Below are positions 1 to 7,093 of a stretch of DNA of 11,102 bases, one piece after another. The translations under genes were made by a program, and so were the position numbers. This DNA comes from Prevotella sp. (GTDB taxonomy: Bacteria; Bacteroidota; Bacteroidia; Bacteroidales; Bacteroidaceae), in NCBI GenBank assembly GCA_016283605.1, contig JAEENF010000243.1, forward strand, positions 1 through 11,102. Direction: 5' to 3'. The notes under the pieces are model-generated. The model saw only the letters and a list, made by a program, of their open reading frames with translations. It was not told the DNA's origin and made no database searches. How positions within the stretch are numbered: the first letter of the stretch is position 1; each line of letters opens with the position of its first letter.

Positions 1-908
1 CGTTTGCCCCGTTGCTCGACGGTGGTCAGCATCGGGTCGCAGGCAATGGCACGCTGACCGTTGGTGAAGCCACAGACAGAGATATCCGCCGGCACCTTGA
101 ATCCTAAACGCTTGGCCGTATAGAGGATACCGATGGCCGTGTCATCGTTAACGGCGAAGAAGCCATCGGGACGATGGTCAAGCGACAGGATCTCAGGCGT
201 AATGCTCTCTGCATCAGTACGGTTATCACATACCCTGACAATACGTTCATCGACGGCCAACCCGTGTTTCAGCAAGGCATCCTTATAGCCGTTGTAACGG
301 TTCTTCGAGATCTCCAGCTGCATCGGACTGCCATAGAAGGCGATGCGCTGACAACCCGTCTCTATCATATGGGTCACGGCATTGTAGGCGCCCATATAGT
401 CATCGACAACTACACGACTGGCATTGACACCGGTACAGATACGGTCGTAGAAGACCAGGGGAATGCCAGCATCAATCAGTTTCTGGTAATGGTCGTAATT
501 GCGCGTGTCCTTGGCCTGTGAGACGATCACACCACAGACCTTGCTACGATGGAAATTATCACAGATACGCACTTCGCGTTCGTATTTCTCGTTGCTCAGC
601 GCCACCATAATACTATACCCGCGCGCGGAAGCAGCTTCCTCGATTCCCGTCAGGATGCTTGAGAAATAGTAATGCGTGAATTCCGGCACGATCACACCTA
701 TCACACGAAGGGGCATCACCTTGCTATGGCGCAACGCCTCACCCACTGCATTAGGATAAAAATTATGTTCGCGCGCATAGGCCTGAATGGCCTTGCGCCT
801 CTCCTCGCTGATTCGCGGTGAATCTTTCAAGGCACGCGACACGGTAGCCACGGAAATTCCCAACTCCCGTGCGATATCCTTCATTGTCAATGGTGCGCTT
901 TTTTCCAT
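1..908 (-). CDS. LacI-family transcriptional regulator, C-terminus cut by window edge
   Basis: I translated the minus strand from the ATG at 908-906; it stays open to base 1, giving about 302 residues. LacI-family proteins are usually about 340 residues, so some 35-45 C-terminal residues are missing. The N-terminus carries the typical helix-turn-helix (residues 8-28, with MKDIARELGISVATVSRAL), then a hinge helix (about 52-62, PNAVGEALRHS) in which Leu59 is in the position that intercalates the operator centre. From about residue 68 comes a periplasmic-binding-protein-like sensor domain, beginning RVIGVIVPEF and including VVVDDYMGAYNAV and DGFFAVNDDTAIGIL. The gene diverges from the glycan-utilisation operon and faces a palindromic operator, so it is very likely the local regulator. 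The effector is not readable from sequence; a galactose-containing sugar is inferred from the neighbouring GH53 enzyme. No Shine-Dalgarno sequence is seen. The internal Met9 is too late to be the start because it would shorten the DNA-binding domain. Confidence 0.95.
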   Translation of the reverse strand, partial: MEKSAPLTMKDIARELGISVATVSRALKDSPRISEERRKAIQAYAREHNFYPNAVGEALRHSKVMPLRVIGVIVPEFTHYYFSSILTGIEEAASARGYSIMVALSNEKYEREVRICDNFHRSKVCGVIVSQAKDTRNYDHYQKLIDAGIPLVFYDRICTGVNASRVVVDDYMGAYNAVTHMIETGCQRIAFYGSPMQLEISKNRYNGYKDALLKHGLAVDERIVRVCDNRTDAESITPEILSLDHRPDGFFAVNDDTAIGILYTAKRLGFKVPADISVCGFTNGQRAIACDPMLTTVEQRGK

Positions 909-929
909 CAGTTTTTAGCTTTCACGTTG

Positions 930-937
930 CAAAGATA
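930..937 (-). promoter_or_regulatory. Predicted -7 box of the lacI-type regulator promoter
   Basis: Read on the minus strand, 937 to 930 is TATCTTTG, an exact match to the Bacteroidetes -7 consensus TAnnTTTG. It lies 21 bases upstream of the regulator ATG, implying a very short leader. I see no convincing TTG-type -33 element about 20 bases further upstream. Confidence 0.6.
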
Positions 938-977
938 CAACTTTTCACTTGTCACTATTCACGATTCGCCTATTAAG

Positions 978-991
978 TTGATATATATCAA
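978..991. repeat. 14-bp AT-rich perfect palindrome beside the operator
   Basis: TTGATATATATCAA is a perfect inverted repeat centred between 984 and 985. It shares two bases with the left end of the 18-bp operator, and the two centres are 14 bp apart. It could be a second protein site, a flexible or bendable segment, or chance in AT-rich DNA. Confidence 0.4.
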
Positions 992-1007
992 TGCAAACGT
1001 TTGCATT
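990..1007. promoter_or_regulatory. Predicted LacI-family operator (18-bp perfect palindrome)
   Basis: AATGCAAACGTTTGCATT is a perfect 18-bp inverted repeat centred on the CG at 998-999. The inner GCAAACGTTTGC equals the core of the PurR operator consensus, and a central CG flanked by symmetric half-sites is the hallmark of LacI-family sites. It lies between a divergent LacI-type gene and the SusC operon, so the regulator encoded at 1-908 is the obvious ligand. Its centre is 68.5 bp from the distal base of each divergent -7 box, so one site could control both directions. Confidence 0.82.
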
Positions 1008-1059
1008 ACCTTAATAACGGATTTAAACAAAAAAAAGTATAATGTAGGCAAAAGATTTC

Positions 1060-1067
1060 TAACTTTG
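1060..1067 (+). promoter_or_regulatory. Predicted -7 box of the susC-operon promoter
   Basis: TAACTTTG matches the Bacteroidetes -7 consensus TAnnTTTG exactly. Transcription would begin a few bases downstream, around 1072-1075, giving a leader of about 85 bases before the SusC start. The segment where a -33 TTG element is expected (about 1032-1042) is a run of A followed by GTATAAT and shows no match. A TATAAT string at 1038-1043 resembles an enteric -10 but lacks a suitable -35 and is less likely. Confidence 0.65.
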
Positions 1068-1158
1068 CACCGTCAAACGCTGTGGTATAAGTGAATGACT
1101 ATGCAGCCAACATGTATGAATTAAAATTTAGTATAACAATTAACTCTAATTAAATGTA

Positions 1159-4100
1159 ATGATGAAGCAGGTAAAATTTCAAATCCCGCTTAGGATGTTC
1201 GGCCTTTTGTTAGGCTTGTTCCTATCGGTAGGTGCCTTTGCTCAGATTGAGGTCAAAGGCCATGTGAAAGATGCTACAGGCGAACCCATTATCGGTGCTA
1301 CAGTACGCGTGACGGGCACACAGGTGGCCACCGTCACCGACTTCGACGGTAACTTCGTCCTGAAAGCTAATCAAGGTGCAGAGATTACCATTTCCTACAT
1401 CGGTTTTCAGACCGCTACAGTGAGTGCTGCACCAAATCTTACAGTTACTCTACAAGATGACCAGACTGTTCTGCAGGACGTTGTCGTCATCGGTTATGGT
1501 GTTGCCAAGAAAAGCGACCTGACAGGTTCTGTCACAGCGCTCAGGCCTGATTCAAAGAACAAAGGTCTCGTGGTGAACGCTCAAGACATGCTGGCAGGTA
1601 AGGTTGCAGGTCTAAACATCACCAGCAACGGTGGTGAGCCCGGTGCAGGTTCAAAGATCCGTATCCGTGGTGGTTCATCACTTTCTGCCTCTAACGACCC
1701 TCTGATTGTGATTGACGGTATCCCCATTGACAACAGCGGTGTTGCTGGTGCTCCGAATATCTTGTCGACCATCAACCCACAGGATATCGAGTCATTTAAC
1801 GTGCTGAAAGATGCCTCCGCTACCGCAATCTATGGTAGCCGTGGTTCTAACGGTGTTATTATCATCACCACGAAGAAAGGCCGTGTTGGCATAGCACCTC
1901 AGATTTCTTATGCAGGAAGTCTGACCGTCAGCAAGAACAACAAGACTTTGGAAGTGATGGACGGCGACCAGTTCCGTTCTTATATCACCAATCTGTATGG
2001 CACAGACCACGATGCCTATCGTGCTTTGGGTACAGCCAATACCGACTGGCAGAAAGAAATCTACAGGACTGCTGTTTCCCACGACCACAACGTGACGGTT
2101 TCTGGTGCCATGAAGGCTCTGCCCTATCGCGTTTCCCTGGGTTACACCAATCAGGAAGGTACGTTGAAGTCATCTGACTTCCAGCGTTACACCGCTTCTC
2201 TGAACCTCAATCCTTCACTGTTAGACGACCACCTGGTACTGAACCTCAACGCCAAAGGTATGTATTCTCGTGCAGAATATGCCAATACCGGTGCTGTAGG
2301 TGCAGCCATCAGCATGGACCCGACACAGGATCCATACTCCTTTACCTCACAGCGCAGCAAGGAGATGGTGGGCAGCAATGAAGCCCAGGTCCTGAAGAAC
2401 TTCGGCGGATACTATCAGTGGTTGGGCTCTGGCGCTTCTCTCAACGACAGCGCATGGCCACTCACCAAGTTTGACGATGCTACCAGCAACCCGCTGTCAC
2501 TGCTCACCGAGCAGAGCGAGGTGGCCCATAGCCGTTCATTCATCGGTAGTGCAGACTTCGATTATAAGGTTCATGGCTTCGAGGATCTGCGTCTGCACGC
2601 TACCTTGGGTATCGATATCTCCAAGGGTCGTCAGCACACCACTCAGCTTCCAAGTTCTCCTGCCTCAAAAGGTAGTATGTACTACGGTAAAAACGGTTAC
2701 TGGCAGAAGACCAAGCGCAACACGACGCTGAGTGCCTATGCCCAGTATTACAAGGACTTTAACAAGAACCACCATTTCGACATCATGGGCGGTTATGAGT
2801 GGCAACGTTTCTGGAGCAGCGAGATTACCGACAAGGCCCGTTACTATCCAGAGACCAACAACGATCCTGCGCTGCGTGGGACAAAGGCTGACTATGAATC
2901 TGCCGATGATAACAAAGTCTTCAAGACCGAGCACTATCTGGTTTCTTTCTTCGGTCGTATGAACTACACGCTGATGGATCGCTATATGCTGACCGCCACC
3001 GTCCGTGACGACGGTTCTTCACGTTTTAAGAAGCATTGGGCAGTGTTCCCATCCGTTGCTTTAGCATGGAAGGTCAAGAATGAAAACTTCCTCAAGGATG
3101 TAGAGGCACTGAGCGATCTGAAACTCCGTCTCGGCTGGGGTAAGACCGGTCAGCAGGATGGTGTATCCGATTACGGATGGATCCACACCTACTCCAAGAG
3201 CATCGGTACCAATGGTCTCTATCCTATCTACGGCGATGGTATCCTCTATCGTCCTGACAACTATACGGATGATCTGAAGTGGGAAACCACTACCACCTAT
3301 AATGCAGGTATTGACTTCGGTTTCGCCAACCAACGTCTGACGGGTAGCATCGACTACTACTACCGTAAGACTACAGACCTGCTGAACTACGCTAAAGCTC
3401 CCGCCATGTCTGGATATAAGAACATGATGTGGCAGAATATCGGTTCACTGAAGAACACCGGTCTTGAGTTCTCACTCAGCTGGAAAGCCGTTCAGACCAA
3501 GGAGTGGTTCTGGCAGTTGGACTACAACTTCACATGGAACAAGAATGAAATCACTGACCTTGAAGGCGTTTCCGACAACGGTATGCCCGTAGAGACCGGT
3601 CCTGGTGCCGGTGGTGGTACCGGAAACTACGTCCAGGCTCATCAGGTGGGCTATGCCGCCAACTCGTTCTATGTCTACCAGCAGGTGTATGATGCCAATG
3701 GCATGCCTATCGAGAACTGTGTCGTCGATCGTAATGGCGACGGTGTAATCACACCCGATGACCGTTACCTCTACAAGAATCCGACACCTCCTGTGACAAT
3801 GGGTCTCTCTTCACGCGTGGAGTACAAGAATTTTGACTTAGGCTTCTCGCTCCGTGCCAGTCTGGGTAACTACGTGTTCAATGATGTGCTGCGCGGTTCA
3901 AGCAATGTCGGCGAAACAGGTGCTTGGGTACAGAACGCCTATATGGCCAACCACTTGAAGGATGCCATGGACCGCAACTGGCAGACCTGGGAATTGGCTG
4001 CCAACCAGTCAGACTACTATGTGACAAATGCTTCATTCCTGAAGTGCGACAACATCACGTTGGGTTATTCCTTTAGTGACCTGTTCAAGGCAAACAGCTT

Positions 4101-4254
4101 CCACGGACTCTCTGGCCGCGTGTTCGCTACATGCAACAACGTCTTCACTATTACGAAGTACAAGGGCATCGATCCTGAGATTGGCAACGGTGTTGACCAG
4201 AACATGTATCCGCGTCCTATCTCATTCATTGTAGGTCTCAACCTGAATTTATAA
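1159..4254 (+). CDS. SusC/RagA-like TonB-dependent outer membrane transporter
   Basis: This 1031-residue protein would import oligosaccharides across the outer membrane using TonB energy. A signal peptide (residues 1-28) ends in AFA before Gln29. Residues 30-100 form a carboxypeptidase D regulatory-like domain (GHVKDATGEPIIGATVRV, then DFDGNF). A TonB-box-like stretch, QDVVVIGYG, lies at 106-114. The plug domain covers about 115-240 and has the family signature LKDASATAIYGSRGSNGVII (216-235). The rest is the beta-barrel, with a periplasmic NGDG loop (859-862) typical of SusC proteins. The length is normal for the family. There is no N-terminal STN domain, which argues against direct ECF sigma/anti-sigma signalling. 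The final residue is Leu rather than the more usual Phe. ATG at 1159 and ATG at 1162 are both possible starts. The SusD partner follows after 21 bases, so the two are almost certainly cotranscribed. Confidence 0.97.
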   Translation: MMKQVKFQIPLRMFGLLLGLFLSVGAFAQIEVKGHVKDATGEPIIGATVRVTGTQVATVTDFDGNFVLKANQGAEITISYIGFQTATVSAAPNLTVTLQDDQTVLQDVVVIGYGVAKKSDLTGSVTALRPDSKNKGLVVNAQDMLAGKVAGLNITSNGGEPGAGSKIRIRGGSSLSASNDPLIVIDGIPIDNSGVAGAPNILSTINPQDIESFNVLKDASATAIYGSRGSNGVIIITTKKGRVGIAPQISYAGSLTVSKNNKTLEVMDGDQFRSYITNLYGTDHDAYRALGTANTDWQKEIYRTAVSHDHNVTVSGAMKALPYRVSLGYTNQEGTLKSSDFQRYTASLNLNPSLLDDHLVLNLNAKGMYSRAEYANTGAVGAAISMDPTQDPYSFTSQRSKEMVGSNEAQVLKNFGGYYQWLGSGASLNDSAWPLTKFDDATSNPLSLLTEQSEVAHSRSFIGSADFDYKVHGFEDLRLHATLGIDISKGRQHTTQLPSSPASKGSMYYGKNGYWQKTKRNTTLSAYAQYYKDFNKNHHFDIMGGYEWQRFWSSEITDKARYYPETNNDPALRGTKADYESADDNKVFKTEHYLVSFFGRMNYTLMDRYMLTATVRDDGSSRFKKHWAVFPSVALAWKVKNENFLKDVEALSDLKLRLGWGKTGQQDGVSDYGWIHTYSKSIGTNGLYPIYGDGILYRPDNYTDDLKWETTTTYNAGIDFGFANQRLTGSIDYYYRKTTDLLNYAKAPAMSGYKNMMWQNIGSLKNTGLEFSLSWKAVQTKEWFWQLDYNFTWNKNEITDLEGVSDNGMPVETGPGAGGGTGNYVQAHQVGYAANSFYVYQQVYDANGMPIENCVVDRNGDGVITPDDRYLYKNPTPPVTMGLSSRVEYKNFDLGFSLRASLGNYVFNDVLRGSSNVGETGAWVQNAYMANHLKDAMDRNWQTWELAANQSDYYVTNASFLKCDNITLGYSFSDLFKANSFHGLSGRVFATCNNVFTITKYKGIDPEIGNGVDQNMYPRPISFIVGLNLNL

Positions 4255-4261
4255 TATAAAT

Positions 4262-4266
4262 AGGAG
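4262..4266 (+). promoter_or_regulatory. Shine-Dalgarno-like site before the SusD-like gene
   Basis: AGGAG lies nine bases upstream of the ATG at 4276. It is the only clear purine-rich ribosome-binding site in the operon and supports this start codon. Confidence 0.5.
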
Positions 4267-4275
4267 AATCAAGTT

Positions 4276-5889
4276 ATGAAATATATCATTAAGAATATCA
4301 TTCCTGCAGCCGCATTTGCATTGACACTCGGCATGACCTCGTGTACGGGTGATCTGGATGTGGATCCGATAGACCCCAACCTCTCTACAGAGGTTAGCTT
4401 GGATGGTCTGTACCTGAAGTGCTATGCCAACCTTGCACTGCCCGGCAACGGTGGTGCCAACGGTGACTCTGATATTGATGGTTACGATGGTGGTACTGCT
4501 GGTTTTATCCGTCAGTTGTGGAATTCTAATGAACTGCCCACCGACGAGTCCATCTGCTGTTGGGGCGACCCCGGTATTTCCGGCTTTAACTTCAACCAGT
4601 ATGACGCAGCTCACCCGATGATGCACATGTACTACTATCGTCTCACCACAGGTATCAACTACTGCAACAGCTATATCAATGAAGTTGGCGAAGGTGGTGA
4701 TGCCCAGAAGATGGCAGAAGTCCGTTTCGTTCGCGCCCTACAGTATTACATGCTCATGGATGCATTCGGTAACATTCCATTTACTACAGCTCTTAGCAAA
4801 CCTGAGCAAATCTCTCGTGTGGATGCTTTTAACTGGATTGAGAAAGAACTTCTTGAGCTTGAGCCCCAGTTGATGGATGCCAAAGCCATGAAGTCTACTG
4901 ACGACGGCTATGGCCGTGCCACGAAAGGTGCTGCCTGGATGCTGCTGGCCCGTCTCTATCTGAATGCAGAGGTCTATACTGGCACAGCCCAGTGGGCCAA
5001 AGCCGCCGAATATGCCAAGAAGGTCATCGACGCCGGTTATCGTCTGAACACCACTGGTGCCAATCAGTGGAGCGCCTACCAGATGCTGTTCATGGCCGAC
5101 AATGGTGAGAGCAGTGCTGCTTACGAGGCAGTGTTCCCGATTCTCCAGGATGGTTCTACGACAACCAGTTGGGGTGGTACACTCTTCTGCATCGCATCTA
5201 CCTTCGACGGAAACATGCACGCTAATCCCGACGACGGTGTGGCTACCAACAACACCACACAGGCATGGGGTGGTAACCGCGCCCGTCCAGAACTCGTGAA
5301 GAAGTTCTTCCCGCTGGCCAATGCCCCTGAGGATGTACAGTCGTATGCCATGGCAGCGGCTGCCGGCGATGACCGTGCCCTGTTCTGCAGCGAAGGCCGC
5401 ACATTCAATGTCGAGAAGGCCACAGAGTTTACCAACGGCTATGCTGTTGCCAAGTGGACCAACTTCCGCAGTGACAATGGTGCCACCAAGAATGCACAGT
5501 TCCCCGATACCGACTTCTTCCTGTTCCGTCTGGCAGAAGCTTATCTCACCTATGCAGAGGCTACAGCACGTCAGAACGGTGGTACCACGACAGCAGAGGG
5601 TACAGATTACATCAACCAACTCCGCGGTCGTGCACATGCGAGCAAAGCTGACAGCTACACCCTTGACAACATCATCGATGAGTGGGCTCGTGAGTTCTAC
5701 TACGAGGGTCGCCGTCGCGTTGACCTCATCCGTTTCGGACTCTTCGGAGGTAACAACAACTACAAGTGGCAGTGGAAGGGTGGAGCCTATAACGGCACAT
5801 CATTCAGTTCCGACCTGAACATCTACGCCATCCCCTCTAACGAGATTGCAACCAACAGCAACCTGAAACAAAATCAGGGTTACAAATAA
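4276..5889 (+). CDS. SusD/RagB-like nutrient-binding outer membrane lipoprotein
   Basis: This 537-residue protein is the surface lid of the SusC transporter and helps capture oligosaccharides. The N-terminus is a lipoprotein signal with the acceptor at Cys23 (GMTSC), followed by an acidic stretch (TGDLDVDP) that fits surface export in Bacteroidetes. The body shows helical TPR-like SusD features such as EVRFVRALQYYMLMDAFGNIP and ATKGAAWMLLARLYLNAEVY. Near the C-terminus are the family signatures AREFYYEGRRRVDLIRFG (471-488) and IYAIPSNEIATNSNLKQNQG at the very end. The length is normal. The specificity cannot be read from sequence; galactan oligosaccharides are inferred from the GH53 enzyme in the same locus. 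Confidence 0.96.
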   Translation: MKYIIKNIIPAAAFALTLGMTSCTGDLDVDPIDPNLSTEVSLDGLYLKCYANLALPGNGGANGDSDIDGYDGGTAGFIRQLWNSNELPTDESICCWGDPGISGFNFNQYDAAHPMMHMYYYRLTTGINYCNSYINEVGEGGDAQKMAEVRFVRALQYYMLMDAFGNIPFTTALSKPEQISRVDAFNWIEKELLELEPQLMDAKAMKSTDDGYGRATKGAAWMLLARLYLNAEVYTGTAQWAKAAEYAKKVIDAGYRLNTTGANQWSAYQMLFMADNGESSAAYEAVFPILQDGSTTTSWGGTLFCIASTFDGNMHANPDDGVATNNTTQAWGGNRARPELVKKFFPLANAPEDVQSYAMAAAAGDDRALFCSEGRTFNVEKATEFTNGYAVAKWTNFRSDNGATKNAQFPDTDFFLFRLAEAYLTYAEATARQNGGTTTAEGTDYINQLRGRAHASKADSYTLDNIIDEWAREFYYEGRRRVDLIRFGLFGGNNNYKWQWKGGAYNGTSFSSDLNIYAIPSNEIATNSNLKQNQGYK

Positions 5890-5901
5890 GTAAATACATA
5901 A

Positions 5902-7071
5902 ATGATTATAGACATGAAAAAGATGATAAAGTCCGCATTACTGCTGCTCTGCAGCGTATGCATCCTAACGGCCTGTGAGGATGACCGCGACTCTAATCCG
6001 ACACTGAAGCAGCCCGCAGAGGGTTCGTTGGTGCTCAACAAGCCCAGCTTGCAGAACGCCATCTTCGACCTGGCAAACTCTTCGACTGTCAACCTCACGC
6101 TTAGCAGCCTGCCCGATTACGGCTTCCCTGCATACACCAACTACACGCTGGCAGCTTCCATGAATCCCGACATGAGCAATGCCATCGACGTGGCCACGAC
6201 CCCGTATGCCAAGTTTGAAGTCGATGCTGCTACGCTTGCTGCAACGCTCACCGACATGGCTGTCGCTGCTGGAAAGACAGAAAGTGACTTCCCCCTTGAC
6301 ATCCCCCTTTATTTCCAGGCACGTGCCAATGCCATGCATTATGCAGGCAATGCCATTGAAGGGACGACCATCACTTCCAACATCGTCTCGTTGGATCACG
6401 TCCGTCTGGTCTACTCTCTGCCTCCTGTAACAACTCCCGACAACCTGTACATCACAGGCAACTTCAATGGTTGGGATTGGAATACCAGCCTCTCGATGGT
6501 TCAGTGTTACGACGGTCTGAACGTCTTCTGGCACATGGTATGGATTGACGATTCTGGTATCAAGTTCAATGCTGCCAAGGCATGGGACGGTGGTGAGGTT
6601 GGCTATAACCAGCTCAAGTCCATCAGTGGAGACCTGGCTGGCGAAATCGTAGATGCCGGTGGTAATATCGGTTCTTCTAAACCTGGCTGGTATCTGATGA
6701 TCATTACTGCTTCCGTATCTGGTCGCGACATCGTCTATGACGCACAGTTCAACGAGCCAAATGTATGGCTGATGGGTACCATCACAGCCAATGCAGACTG
6801 GAGCGAACTGGAAGATGGCATGAAATTTGAGGTTCCCACCACATCTGATGGTGAGTTCGTTTCTCCTGCCTTCGTCAACAACTCCAGTGGCGATGGTGGT
6901 GTACGCTGCTACGTGAAGGTTCCCGGCTTCGACTGGTGGAAGTCTGAGTTCATGGTATTCGACAAGAAGATCATTTATCGTGGTCCTGCCGGTGATCAGG
7001 ATCGTGTCGAAGGCTATGCTGGACAGAAGATTCACTTGAACTTTGGCAATGAAACCGGCTACATTGAGTAA
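5902..7071 (+). CDS. SusE-like surface glycan-binding lipoprotein
   Basis: The frame encodes 389 residues. The likelier start is Met5 at 5914, because it begins a classical signal (MKKMIKSALLLL) ending in the lipobox LTAC with Cys25; the upstream ATG adds only MIID. An acidic stretch (EDDRD) follows the Cys, as in surface-exposed Bacteroidetes lipoproteins. Residues about 30-170 resemble the SusE N-terminal beta-sandwich (FDLANSSTVNLTLSSLPDYG, later ITSNIVSLDHVRLVYSLP). Two carbohydrate-binding-like modules follow: about 180-283, with the GNFNGWDWN motif at 186-194, and about 286-388, starting NVWLMGTITANADW and rich in exposed Trp (for example FDWWKSEF). The SusD-like gene ends 12 bases before 5902. 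Its role is probably to hold the polysaccharide at the cell surface. The family is well known from starch, but the ligand here is more likely galactan. Confidence 0.88.
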   Translation: MIIDMKKMIKSALLLLCSVCILTACEDDRDSNPTLKQPAEGSLVLNKPSLQNAIFDLANSSTVNLTLSSLPDYGFPAYTNYTLAASMNPDMSNAIDVATTPYAKFEVDAATLAATLTDMAVAAGKTESDFPLDIPLYFQARANAMHYAGNAIEGTTITSNIVSLDHVRLVYSLPPVTTPDNLYITGNFNGWDWNTSLSMVQCYDGLNVFWHMVWIDDSGIKFNAAKAWDGGEVGYNQLKSISGDLAGEIVDAGGNIGSSKPGWYLMIITASVSGRDIVYDAQFNEPNVWLMGTITANADWSELEDGMKFEVPTTSDGEFVSPAFVNNSSGDGGVRCYVKVPGFDWWKSEFMVFDKKIIYRGPAGDQDRVEGYAGQKIHLNFGNETGYIE

Positions 7072-7093
7072 TAACAACTAAAAAAGAATCGTT

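Noticed and set aside
174..521. A 115-codon plus-strand open frame at the left end
   Set aside because: It is antisense to the sensor domain of the LacI-family regulator, whose minus-strand translation is unmistakable.
1038..1043. TATAAT as an enteric-type -10 box for the SusC operon
   Set aside because: No suitable -35 is found upstream, and the exact Bacteroidetes -7 match at 1060-1067 is a better candidate in this kind of organism.
4738..5637. A 299-codon minus-strand open frame inside the SusD-like gene
   Set aside because: It is antisense to conserved SusD sequence, Cys-rich in an irregular way and matches no family I know.
5965..7077. A 370-codon open frame on the minus strand covering nearly the whole SusE-like gene
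   Set aside because: Its translation has no recognisable domain, while the plus strand encodes a lipoprotein with clear family features in operon context. It is a codon-bias shadow.
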